A DNA stretch of 64,000 bases, from assembly GCA_016713335.1 (NCBI GenBank), contig JADJPH010000013.1:75102-139101 (forward strand), given 5' to 3'. Source of the DNA: Candidatus Fredericiella danica (GTDB lineage Bacteria > Chloroflexota > Anaerolineae > Caldilineales > Caldilineaceae). The notes under the pieces were generated by a model, which was not told the DNA's origin, did not search any database, and saw only the letters and a list, made by a program, of their open reading frames with translations. Below, piece after piece: positions 56,781-64,000 of the stretch; within the stretch, counting starts at the first letter, position 1; each line of letters begins with the position of its first letter. The position numbers were made by a program, and so were the translations under genes.

Positions 56781-57311
56781 TTATGCCTGCGTCTTTGTGG
56801 CGAAGAAGACGAAGGGATGCGCCGGCGCCGGATGATTGCCTACTAGCGCAATTCTGAACAGGACGGTGGGGGTGAACGGATCAGTCGGAATATCCTTGAC
56901 AATCCTAATCGTTCTCAGCGACATACCAGAGGTGCCGTGAGCAACGGATGACCCTGGTGCTCCTTGGGTCACCCAGCGACGGCCCATATCGAATTTCCCG
57001 TCTTTGTTTACACCAAATACGTGGACAACCAGCTGCGCATGGGGAAATGGCTTTCTGAAATAAGTCTGGAATTCTATTTTCGAGTCTACGGAAGACCCAG
57101 GCAGGATTTTGTACCACAGTTCGCGATCTGCATTTGTAAGTTGCCCAAGTGCGAAATGGATACCACGCGCTTGAAGCTCACTCACAGGTGCCTGATTCAG
57201 CTCGGAGAGAGGCAGAACCTCATTCAGTTGCAGCGGACTCGTCATCGACAGAATGTTGGCAACGGACAACTCTTGATTCACGGCGTTCTGGGGTGTTGGT
57301 GTTTGGCCCAT
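56781..57311 (-). CDS. Uncharacterised protein in the CHAT block
   Basis: 176 residues; GGAGATGAAC lies before the ATG. The N-terminal 50 residues are Asn/Leu-rich (NQELSVANILSMTSPLQLNEVLPLSEL); the rest looks like a beta-sandwich (YKILPGSSVDSKIEFQTYF, HAQLVVHVFGVN, TVLFRIALVGNHPAPAH, FVFFATKTQ). No signal, membrane helix or known motif is visible. It lies between the AAA/TPR and metalloprotease genes, 20 bases before the latter. It could be a substrate or binding partner of the CHAT protease; this is a guess. Confidence 0.7.
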   Translation of the reverse strand: MGQTPTPQNAVNQELSVANILSMTSPLQLNEVLPLSELNQAPVSELQARGIHFALGQLTNADRELWYKILPGSSVDSKIEFQTYFRKPFPHAQLVVHVFGVNKDGKFDMGRRWVTQGAPGSSVAHGTSGMSLRTIRIVKDIPTDPFTPTVLFRIALVGNHPAPAHPFVFFATKTQA

Positions 57312-57366
57312 GGTTGTTCATCTCCTTGTGATAGATCGCCTTCAAAGAACTGCTGAATGTAGCCCG

Positions 57367-60300
57367 CTAAAGTTGCTGGGATAATTTGCCGGATAGTTGT
57401 TCGGCTAACTTGTGATCGTGATTGGCCCCCAGGGCGGCAAAGGTTGCCAGGGCGACTTCCAGCACATTGGCGGCTGCCTTAGGGTGGCCTGCGGCAAACT
57501 CAACCCGCGCAAGGTGGTAGCGCGTGCGTGCAACTTCATAGCGATTCGCCATCTCCTCAAAAATCGCCAGTGCGCCCTGCAGATCAGCGCGGGCGCACTC
57601 AAACTCGCCCGCAGACCTGTCTTCCTGTTCGGCGTGCGCCAGATGGATGCGACCGAGCACGCGCAGCGCCAGCGCCTCCTCGTGCTGCATCTTGCGCTCT
57701 GCGCCAGACTGCCTGGCTTTCACCCCCAGCTCTTCGGCGCGCGGCAATGACCTCATGCCTATCGCCACCCCTGCCAGTGCCGACAAGACCTCTCTTAACA
57801 GGTCGCGGATGTTTGCTCCCACCAGGATGGTGTAGCTTTCTTCTAGTTGTGCCTGCGCCTTTGCCCATTCTTCCTGCTCGATGGCGAGCAACCCCAGGTT
57901 GGTATGGCCCAGCGACATGAAGCGCTCGTGGTGCGCACTGCTCCACAGCGCCAATGCCCGGCTGAAGTGGATCGCGGCCTGTTCCCAGTTTCCCTGGTAT
58001 AGATAGATATTGCCGAGGTTCAGACACGGGTGCGCGAGCATGTCCCGATCCTCAACCTGCTCCCAATACTCTTTGCAGCGGGTGTGGTAGACACGCGCCT
58101 GTTCCCACTCTGCAAGGTAGAAGTAGGCGACCCCCATGTTGCCATCAACACGCGCCACCTGGTAGCTGTTGCCCAATGCCTGCCACGCCGTCCGGCTCAG
58201 TTCGTATTGCGCAAGCGCCTCATGAATCCGCCCTTGCGCCCAGGCGATGATGCCGAGCATGTTGTGGGCTTCAGCCTCAGCCGGTAGCAATTGGCCCACC
58301 TGCTGTGCCAGTTGCAGTCCCCGCGCACAGTCGCTCGCTACCTCGTCAAGATTGCCGCGGTTGTACTCGACAGAGCCCTTGTGCACATAGAGCAATGCCG
58401 CGACGGCCCGGTCTGCGTCGTTTTGGGCCTCTCCCAGCCCACGTAGCCCTTCGGCCATCCATTCCAGTCCTAAGCCATGTTCACCGCGCCAGCCACATAC
58501 CCGCCCAATGCGCCGCGTCAGGTCGGCGGCGCGGCGGCGTTCCGCGGGTCCCAATGGCCGCATGTGCAGTGCACCATAGGCGATACGCAGTTCTGTACCC
58601 GCCGCGTCGAAGTCTCCCAACAGCGTCAGCGCGTCACCAATCCCTTCTCGGCTCAGTACGTCGGCAGCGTAGCGATCTGGGAGGAATGGCGAGAGCAATA
58701 AGACACGCTGAAAATAGGTGATCGCTGCGCGCGCGGCGTTACGCAGCAAACTGCGCTCGCCGCATTCGAGCAGGCAGGCAATCGCTTTTTCAACCTGCGC
58801 CGGGTCGCTTTCCCGATCCACCTTCGGCGGTTCTGCAGGCCGCGAGGCCAGCAAACTGCTGAATAAATGGTGCGCCAGCCGGTCGATGTCGCCTCCCTGT
58901 TTTTCGAGCACCTCAGCGATGCGCCGGTGCCAGGACTGGTGCTGCGATGGCGGCATGATCTGGCCAACTGCATCAAGGATCAGTGCGTGGCGGAAACGGT
59001 ATTCGCGCACCTCCCAACTTGCCTCAACAAATCCGCGCTGCTCCAACTCTGCCAATGCCGCATCGAGATCATGCGACGACGTGTCGGGCAGCAGAAGGCG
59101 GAGGAGTGGCAGACCAAACTGTGGGCCGATCACGGCGGCAGGCTCCAACACCGCAAGGGTCGGCGCCGTCAGCGACGCGAGACGCACGCGCAGGGTGCGC
59201 TCGACCGTTCCGGGCAACTGCTGTTCAGTCAGCGGCGCACGCAGTTCCCACCTGGCGCTCCCGTGGATCGCATCAGGATCCCTCGCCTCCGCGACGGCAC
59301 GCTGGACAAGGATGCCACTCTCCTGCAGCGACTTGACCATCTCCTGAATAAAGAATGGATTGCCACCTGTTTTCTGCAGGAGCACCCCCAGGCCGCGTGG
59401 CAACTCCTCGCTGTGCAGGAGCGCGCGCAGGAGGTCGTACGCCGCGCCCTGATCCAGTTGATCTAACGTCAGGTGGCGATAGTACGTCTTGTCAAACCAA
59501 TTGTGCTGGAATTCGGGCCGGTAGAGCACAACAATCTGGACACCCAAACGGTGGATGCCATCGGTTACCTGGCTTAGCAACTCAAAGCTGGCCTCATCAA
59601 CCCAGTGCAGGTCATCGATCGCAATGATCAACGGCTGTTGTTGAGCGGCGCTGGCCATCATGGCGCGCAGAACGTTCACGAGACGTCCGCGCCGCGCTTT
59701 CCGCTCGTCCTCGGCCACGTGGGAGGTTGAGATGCCCAATGTCTCGCGCAGGATCAGGTTGATCTCTGGGTTCGCCGCACCTGGCGCTCCCGACAATTCT
59801 GCCAATCGCTTCTCGATCTTCGCAGCCGCCGCTTCGGCATCATCACCAGGGAGAATGCCGAAGATTGAGCGTAGCAATTGTGCCGCAAGCGAATAGGGGG
59901 TGTCACGATCCGTGGATAAGCAAGTGAGGTCGATCCAGGTCACGCCATCGGGGTTAAGGGTTTGGCGGAACTCCCGTAGTAGCCGAGTCTTCCCTACCCC
60001 GGCCTCGCCCACAATTCCAACCACCTGACCGCGCCCCTGTGCCGCTGCCGGCCACCATGCCGAAAGCAGGTCCAACTCGCGCGTGCGGCCCAGGAGCTGA
60101 TCGTCCGTGCCGGCCGGGAGCGACGACGGTGCGCTCGGCACCGGCGTTAGAAGGCCAGAATCACCGGCAGCCGCCACCTCATAGCACAACACCGTCCCGC
60201 GCTCGTCCTCAGCCAGGCGCAGAATGAAGGGAAACCGCCCCTGCGCCAGTTGTTGCGCACGCTCGTTGAGGAGCACTTGCCCTGGCTGCGTCTGGCGCAT

Positions 60301-60738
60301 GAGGTTGTCTGCCTCGACAAAGAGCGACCCCAGGTATAGCGTCTCGCTTGCTGTCGATCCATGCCGGGTGCTCGACTCCATTCCCGCATCCCACCTGGGC
60401 GTGGCGGTCAATGTTGCTATCGCAATATCGCCGCTCGTAACAGCAATGGCGCAAACCTGGGAACTATCGGCACTGGTTGCGAGCAGTGCGCGGATTTCCA
60501 GCGCCGCCCGCACGGCGCGCACCGCATCATCCTCCACCGGCACAGGCGCACCAAACAGAATTCGCAGTGCGTCAGGCCGGATCACAATGACTTCGCCGCC
60601 ATGGCTCTCGGCAATGGCCACCCATTGGTTGGCCAACCGCTGGGTGCGCCGCGCGTACTTTTCGAACGATTCATCGCCCGCCGGCGCTGGACTCGTCGCG
60701 ATGCGGACACTTAGGATCGTAGCCGGCTGCCGCTGCAT
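57367..60738 (-). CDS. Degenerate-cyclase / AAA ATPase / TPR sensor protein
   Basis: About 1123 residues from the ATG at 60738 (MQRQPATILSVRIATSP), which overlaps the CHAT stop by 28 bases; the frame is open to 60840. Residues about 5-190 resemble a class III cyclase domain (GGEVIVIRPDALRILFGAP, DDAVRAVRAALEIR), but the first metal Asp expected after ATIL is absent (SVRI), so catalysis is unlikely. The AAA domain follows: GRTRELDLL, Walker A GEAGVGKTRLL (about 244-251), Walker B-like IIAIDDLHWVDEAS. The C-terminal half has TPR repeats (ALAQYELSRTAWQALGN, GNIYLYQGNWEQAAIHFSRAL). Such proteins act as stimulus-dependent regulators. Confidence 0.85.
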   Translation of the reverse strand: MQRQPATILSVRIATSPAPAGDESFEKYARRTQRLANQWVAIAESHGGEVIVIRPDALRILFGAPVPVEDDAVRAVRAALEIRALLATSADSSQVCAIAVTSGDIAIATLTATPRWDAGMESSTRHGSTASETLYLGSLFVEADNLMRQTQPGQVLLNERAQQLAQGRFPFILRLAEDERGTVLCYEVAAAGDSGLLTPVPSAPSSLPAGTDDQLLGRTRELDLLSAWWPAAAQGRGQVVGIVGEAGVGKTRLLREFRQTLNPDGVTWIDLTCLSTDRDTPYSLAAQLLRSIFGILPGDDAEAAAAKIEKRLAELSGAPGAANPEINLILRETLGISTSHVAEDERKARRGRLVNVLRAMMASAAQQQPLIIAIDDLHWVDEASFELLSQVTDGIHRLGVQIVVLYRPEFQHNWFDKTYYRHLTLDQLDQGAAYDLLRALLHSEELPRGLGVLLQKTGGNPFFIQEMVKSLQESGILVQRAVAEARDPDAIHGSARWELRAPLTEQQLPGTVERTLRVRLASLTAPTLAVLEPAAVIGPQFGLPLLRLLLPDTSSHDLDAALAELEQRGFVEASWEVREYRFRHALILDAVGQIMPPSQHQSWHRRIAEVLEKQGGDIDRLAHHLFSSLLASRPAEPPKVDRESDPAQVEKAIACLLECGERSLLRNAARAAITYFQRVLLLSPFLPDRYAADVLSREGIGDALTLLGDFDAAGTELRIAYGALHMRPLGPAERRRAADLTRRIGRVCGWRGEHGLGLEWMAEGLRGLGEAQNDADRAVAALLYVHKGSVEYNRGNLDEVASDCARGLQLAQQVGQLLPAEAEAHNMLGIIAWAQGRIHEALAQYELSRTAWQALGNSYQVARVDGNMGVAYFYLAEWEQARVYHTRCKEYWEQVEDRDMLAHPCLNLGNIYLYQGNWEQAAIHFSRALALWSSAHHERFMSLGHTNLGLLAIEQEEWAKAQAQLEESYTILVGANIRDLLREVLSALAGVAIGMRSLPRAEELGVKARQSGAERKMQHEEALALRVLGRIHLAHAEQEDRSAGEFECARADLQGALAIFEEMANRYEVARTRYHLARVEFAAGHPKAAANVLEVALATFAALGANHDHKLAEQLSGKLSQQL

Positions 60739-61904
60739 GGGGGTGTAGGCAACCGATACAGTGGATCGCCATATAGCACGGGCGCAGCCCAAGCGAAGGT
60801 GTCGCCGGCAAGCCCCATTCCCGTTGTCACGTCTGGCCAACCGGTTTGCACGTCCCTGCGCCTGCTCCCGCGGCGTGCCTCGCGCAGCGCCATGCCCAAC
60901 GGCTGCCCGCCGAGCAACGCCCGATAGAAGAGCACCACCAGGCGGCGCGCTTCCGCATCATCGACCGGCCAGGACGCGCCCCAAAAGACCGGCGCGCCAC
61001 CGGTCAGAAAGGCATGGGCCAGGCTGTGCACACGCTGAACCGGAAACGCCGGTGTAGCAGGCGGTTCAGTCGTTTGTCCTTCAATTTCAGCGGTTGGCGA
61101 AACATCCACCCCCGCCAACGCCTGCGCGCCGCGAGTGCGCCCCGAGTTGCAGGCATTGACGACAACGAGCGGCTGCCCGCGCAGTACTGCCTGGATCTCG
61201 GTGGACTCGAGCCAGCCGTCCGCAAGACGGATCGCACCGGGCCGCGCATGACAGGCAAAGTGGATCAGTTCATACTCACCGCTCGCCAATGCGGCAAGCA
61301 CGCGTACCTTGCTGGCATGCTCGCGGCAAAGGAACTCGACCCGTGCGTCTTGTGACGCAGTCTCCAGCAAGTCAAGCAGGTTCTCCACCTCAGTGTCGGC
61401 TGCGGGCAGATCACCATTCGGGTTGCCGATCAGTAGGCAGTTGAAACGATGCATTGGTGCGCGCCGGCGCGCACCGGTCGCCTTCCGATCGTTACCCCCG
61501 GCGAGCAATTGACGGCTGACTACATGGCGTAGTGCTAGAAAGTCCTGGTCGTCATGCAACAGTTCCCAGGGCAATTCGGTGTCGTTCGTGCAAATGGAGA
61601 GTGGGCTACCCGGCGGCAGCCGGCGGATGTCATCCTGCAGCGCCGGCGGTAGGAGGTGGCTGAAGAGCAGGCTGCCCAACCGCATCAGGCGTTGATGGTC
61701 ATTGTCACCGGTGGGGTGCAACTGCGATGTCACTTGCGCTGCCGAGTCGATGGCAGCTTGTAACTCGTGCTGCTGGTGAGGCCGCAGTTGCGTCGTGTCC
61801 CAACAGGAATCGACACGATTGCTCGCGTGCACTGATACGACGGCAGTCCGCCAGAGAAATGTGTAGGTCGAGCCCTGCTGCAAAATTGTGAATGACGTAA
61901 TCAA
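60711..61904 (-). CDS. CHAT-domain (caspase-like) protease
   Basis: 397 residues from a TTG at 61904 with GAGAGG upstream, 24 bases after the zinc-finger gene. The catalytic dyad is visible: His219 in ELIHFACHARPG and Cys252 in VVVNACNSGRTRG; LPWELLHDDQ at 111-120 is the typical CHAT entry motif. The C-terminal part (HAFLTGGAPVFWGASWPVDD, ARRLVVLFYRALLGG) is also typical. CHAT proteases cleave protein partners on activation by a sensor such as a TPR protein. Unlike many, this one is not fused to TPRs; the next, overlapping gene supplies them. Confidence 0.9.
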   Translation of the reverse strand: MITSFTILQQGSTYTFLWRTAVVSVHASNRVDSCWDTTQLRPHQQHELQAAIDSAAQVTSQLHPTGDNDHQRLMRLGSLLFSHLLPPALQDDIRRLPPGSPLSICTNDTELPWELLHDDQDFLALRHVVSRQLLAGGNDRKATGARRRAPMHRFNCLLIGNPNGDLPAADTEVENLLDLLETASQDARVEFLCREHASKVRVLAALASGEYELIHFACHARPGAIRLADGWLESTEIQAVLRGQPLVVVNACNSGRTRGAQALAGVDVSPTAEIEGQTTEPPATPAFPVQRVHSLAHAFLTGGAPVFWGASWPVDDAEARRLVVLFYRALLGGQPLGMALREARRGSRRRDVQTGWPDVTTGMGLAGDTFAWAAPVLYGDPLYRLPTPPCSGSRLRS

Positions 61905-61928
61905 GGCGCCCTCTCGCTGCGATAATGG

Positions 61929-62828
61929 CTACATTGGCGGGCTGCCCGCAACAACCACCAGGGGGATTTCCCAAGTATTCTGTGCGTAGCGCACTTGCAC
62001 GATATAGTGCCCTAACGGTAGTTGCTCAAAAATCGCGGTGCCATCTGGCCGCGTTACCAGCCCCATCAGCAACTGATGTTGCGCATTGCGCAACATGACC
62101 CGGATCTCGCCAAGTGGTTGCTCGCTGGGCATTGCCAGGAGTTTGACCATGACTGCGGCGCTACCGGCGACCATCGGCCCGACGGCAAGATGAATGCTAA
62201 TCCTCGCGTCTGGTGCCGGCAGCACAAGCACCTCAGGCTGACCGGCCGGCACGTCTGAACGGAAGGCGGCGCCCCCATTCAGCGCCACGGGACTCGACGC
62301 GAGTGGGGTGGGCAGAACGCCAAAGGTCGCGCCTGCCGTGCGCAGCCAAATCTGCACTTCGGCAAACAACTGCCATACGCTCGTTTCAAGACCTTGCCGC
62401 CAAAGGGGTGGCGATATCCCAAGCGAGCCGAGAGGTGCAGATGGACCGGCGATGGACGGTGGGGCCGTGGCGGTTTGCGAGGAGACCGGTAACGAGGAAT
62501 CAATAAACGATAGGTCAAAGATTGGTTCTGTCGCTAGAGATGGCAGGGTTTCCATCGCAAGCGCACCAAGCACCGCCTGCAGTGCCGCGTATTCTGCAGC
62601 GCAGGCAGAGCAGAATTCAAGATGTGTGCGCGCAGCCTGGCAGTGAGCGGGCAATTGTGAGCCTTCCAGCGTGAGATGGTAAAGGGCAGGTAGTTGGGCA
62701 CGGCACTCCGCACAACTCAGCGGGTCCTGGGCATCGGCGTCCCCGATTGCTCGCACCAGGCTGGCGAGCAATTCATCAGGTACGGTAGCATACGGCTGTG
62801 GTTGGTTGGACGATGCGCTGTAGTTCAT
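61929..62828 (-). CDS. Soluble zinc-finger protein resembling an anti-sigma factor
   Basis: 299 residues from the ATG at 62828, with GAGG eight bases upstream and 10 bases after the sigma gene. Probable zinc ligands are Cys39/Cys42 (SCAEC) and His69, Cys73, Cys76 (THLEFCSACAAEY), the HxxxCxxC pattern of ZAS anti-sigma proteins. There is no membrane helix. A Ser/Pro/Ala-rich linker leads to a C-terminal beta domain like a carboxypeptidase-regulatory domain (GLVTRPDGTAIFEQLPLGHYIVQVRY). Position next to the sigma gene suggests it controls that sigma factor; the CHAT protease encoded next could cleave it. Both are inference. Confidence 0.8.
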   Translation of the reverse strand: MNYSASSNQPQPYATVPDELLASLVRAIGDADAQDPLSCAECRAQLPALYHLTLEGSQLPAHCQAARTHLEFCSACAAEYAALQAVLGALAMETLPSLATEPIFDLSFIDSSLPVSSQTATAPPSIAGPSAPLGSLGISPPLWRQGLETSVWQLFAEVQIWLRTAGATFGVLPTPLASSPVALNGGAAFRSDVPAGQPEVLVLPAPDARISIHLAVGPMVAGSAAVMVKLLAMPSEQPLGEIRVMLRNAQHQLLMGLVTRPDGTAIFEQLPLGHYIVQVRYAQNTWEIPLVVVAGSPPM

Positions 62829-62838
62829 GCTGGACACC

Positions 62839-63561
62839 TCATAGCTTACGAAGCGATTGCCCACTGGAAAACGATGACTGGACACCTGTCAGGGTCTCGC
62901 TCGGTGCAGTTTCGGCGTGGGTCAGTGACATTACCTGCGCCATAAACTCCTGATCCTCACGCAGGGCTTTGAGGCCGCGGAAGCGCAGGACGCGCATTGT
63001 GGCGCGGGACTTTCCTAATTGCTCAGCCAGTTCCTGATCGTCTCGTTCCAGTAAGTAACCGTGCAGGAGAACCAGTTTCGTCTCATTGCTGAGGCGCGGA
63101 TGGTTTTCGATCAGAGCGATGAATCTTTGGCCGTCGTCAGCCGTCGCAAATGAGAGTTCGTCTGCGGCAGGGTTAGAACTCGCCGGCGGCAGTTTGGATT
63201 CATCCTCTTCAACAAGTTCATCCAGGGAATCAATCCGTGACCGAAAGGTTCGGCGCTGTTCATCCAGTACGCGATGAATCACGATACTGGCGCACCAGGT
63301 CGTAAACCATTCAGGGCGTTCGGGGCCTTGACCGGCATGGAGCTTTCGCCAGATCGTCACCAACGCCTGTTGGGCGCAATCTTCGGCCAGATGGGAGAGG
63401 TATGGTTGGTCCCTTAACCGGGCGCAAGCAATCCGCAGGAGAACCAAGCCGAGTTCTTGGAAAGCTGCGTTAAGGGTGCCGGCGTCGGTGCTGCAGCAGC
63501 GGTGGTACAGTGGCTGCCCAACCTGGGCCGAGCTAGCCTCCGGCAGGCTTCTCATATCCAT
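62839..63561 (-). CDS. ECF-type RNA polymerase sigma factor
   Basis: 240 residues from the ATG at 63561, which has GAGGAAA six to seven bases upstream; in-frame starts at 63576 and 63609 are possible. Region 2 is around residues 35-105 (LAEDCAQQALVTIWRKLHAG, WFTTWCASIVIHRVLDEQRR). Region 4 is around 145-205 (HPRLSNETKLVLLHGYLLERD, ELAEQLGKSRATMRVLRFRGLKAL). No region 3 or 1.1 is present, as in ECF factors. A C-terminal extension of about 40 residues follows region 4. It heads the nine-gene block and its product is probably held by the zinc-finger protein. Confidence 0.88.
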   Translation of the reverse strand: MDMRSLPEASSAQVGQPLYHRCCSTDAGTLNAAFQELGLVLLRIACARLRDQPYLSHLAEDCAQQALVTIWRKLHAGQGPERPEWFTTWCASIVIHRVLDEQRRTFRSRIDSLDELVEEDESKLPPASSNPAADELSFATADDGQRFIALIENHPRLSNETKLVLLHGYLLERDDQELAEQLGKSRATMRVLRFRGLKALREDQEFMAQVMSLTHAETAPSETLTGVQSSFSSGQSLRKL

Positions 63562-64000
63562 GAAAGATTTCCTCATCGACAAGAACGCAACAAGACCAAC
63601 GGCACCCATGCGACCAAACGCTCAGTAAGGCGATGCTTCGGCTACAGAGGGAGCGTTGGGCAATCGGCCTCTGTGCACCGGCTTCTCAACAGTTAGTCGT
63701 TCCGCAGTGGTGAACTGTTTCAACGAGTCCTGCACCTCAAGGCAACATTCAGCCATCGAGATGGCTGCAAGGCACCAGCCTGAGGTCGGCAGCCGTCCTA
63801 TTGAGACCCAACGCGGAATCGTGTGCTGTGCGCGTGCAGACAGCGCGAACAGAGTGGTCATCGCCATCAAGACGAATGTGCAGTTCGGCAAAGTCTAGGG
63901 TGTACGCACGAATCTTGCCGGGGAACCATGCTTGTGCATGATATTGCGCAGTGAGAATACTCCTGCTGATGGTCAATGTCAACATTGTGAAGTTTGACAC
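63562..64000 (-). other. Leader region upstream of the ECF sigma gene
   Basis: About 390 bases separate the promoter at 63954-63982 from the sigma start. Two open frames exist on the minus strand (63749-64000 and 63622-63891) but neither has a ribosome-binding motif or recognisable similarity. No clear ECF-type GGAAC/GTC pair was found. Confidence 0.4.
63954..63982 (-). promoter_or_regulatory. Sigma70-type promoter upstream of the ECF/CHAT block
   Basis: On the minus strand a perfect TTGACA (63982-63977) is followed by a 17-base spacer and TATTCT (63959-63954). The leader to the sigma gene would be about 385 bases. The -35 is strong, the -10 moderate (4 of 6). Confidence 0.5.

Noticed and set aside
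61929..63561. Type III-E CRISPR (gRAMP/TPR-CHAT) locus
   Set aside because: A sigma factor and CHAT protease are present, but no CRISPR array, gRAMP effector or Cas1 was seen in the window.
63622..63891. 89-residue minus-strand open frame upstream of the sigma gene
   Set aside because: No ribosome-binding site, no recognisable domain, and an overlapping alternative frame of similar quality exists.

Overview
The window looks like a chromosomal segment of a Gram-type-ambiguous bacterium, most probably a Chloroflexota member of the Anaerolineae/Caldilineales kind. This is an inference from gene content and style: a long dcw cell-wall cluster with ftsA and ftsZ followed by nrdR and a B12-dependent (class II) ribonucleotide reductase, type 2 IPP isomerase, a PucC-family carrier, many large ORFans, and intergenic palindromes built from short repeated words. 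No rRNA, tRNA, CRISPR array or insertion sequence was recognised. A notable technical property is that about fifteen single- or dinucleotide frame breaks fall inside otherwise well conserved genes (xerC/D-like, rsmH, murF, murD, murG, aroA, a helicase and others), often at G runs or short repeats. They look like sequencing indels rather than gene decay, so broken genes are annotated here as single genes with the break marked.

Layout. 1-4.7 kb (minus): start of an S1-domain protein gene with its own promoter, then an operon of Xer recombinase, SDR reductase, DUF58 protein and a membrane protein. 4.8-8.4 kb (plus): an extraordinary protein with about 57 cysteines and a PucC-family carrier, both with extended -10 promoters so close to the ATG that leaderless transcripts are likely. 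8.4-17 kb: a DEAD/DEAH helicase with an internal HNH-like segment, a winged-helix protein, a CDP-alcohol phosphatidyltransferase followed by a dual-specificity phosphatase, a GNAT, a DUF423 protein, a prenyl diphosphate synthase and IPP isomerase. 17-40.4 kb (plus): mraZ-rsmH-ftsL-ftsI-murF-mraY-murD-ftsW-murG-two CvpA-like membrane proteins-murC-murB-ddl-ftsQ-ftsA-ftsZ, then nrdR-nrdJ. The cluster starts with a promoter overlapped by three TGGG repeats at exact 10-bp spacing (MraZ operator). nrdR has two NrdR boxes 31 bp apart just downstream of its promoter. No murE lies in the cluster.

40.5-49.2 kb: glycerol-1-phosphate dehydrogenase with a class II aldolase, a LysM-containing secreted hydrolase, aroA, a small GNAT, an esterase-type lipoprotein and a SWIM zinc-finger protein. 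49.4-63.6 kb (minus): nine co-oriented genes. The upstream half is an ECF-type sigma factor, a soluble zinc-finger protein resembling an anti-sigma factor, a CHAT (caspase-like) protease, and a large protein with a degenerate cyclase domain, AAA ATPase and TPRs. The downstream half is an unknown small protein, a metzincin metalloprotease, a subtilase, a vanadium-dependent haloperoxidase and a single-haem lipoprotein. This block is the best candidate for an undescribed system: a protease-gated sigma-factor switch joined to extracytoplasmic or lytic effectors.
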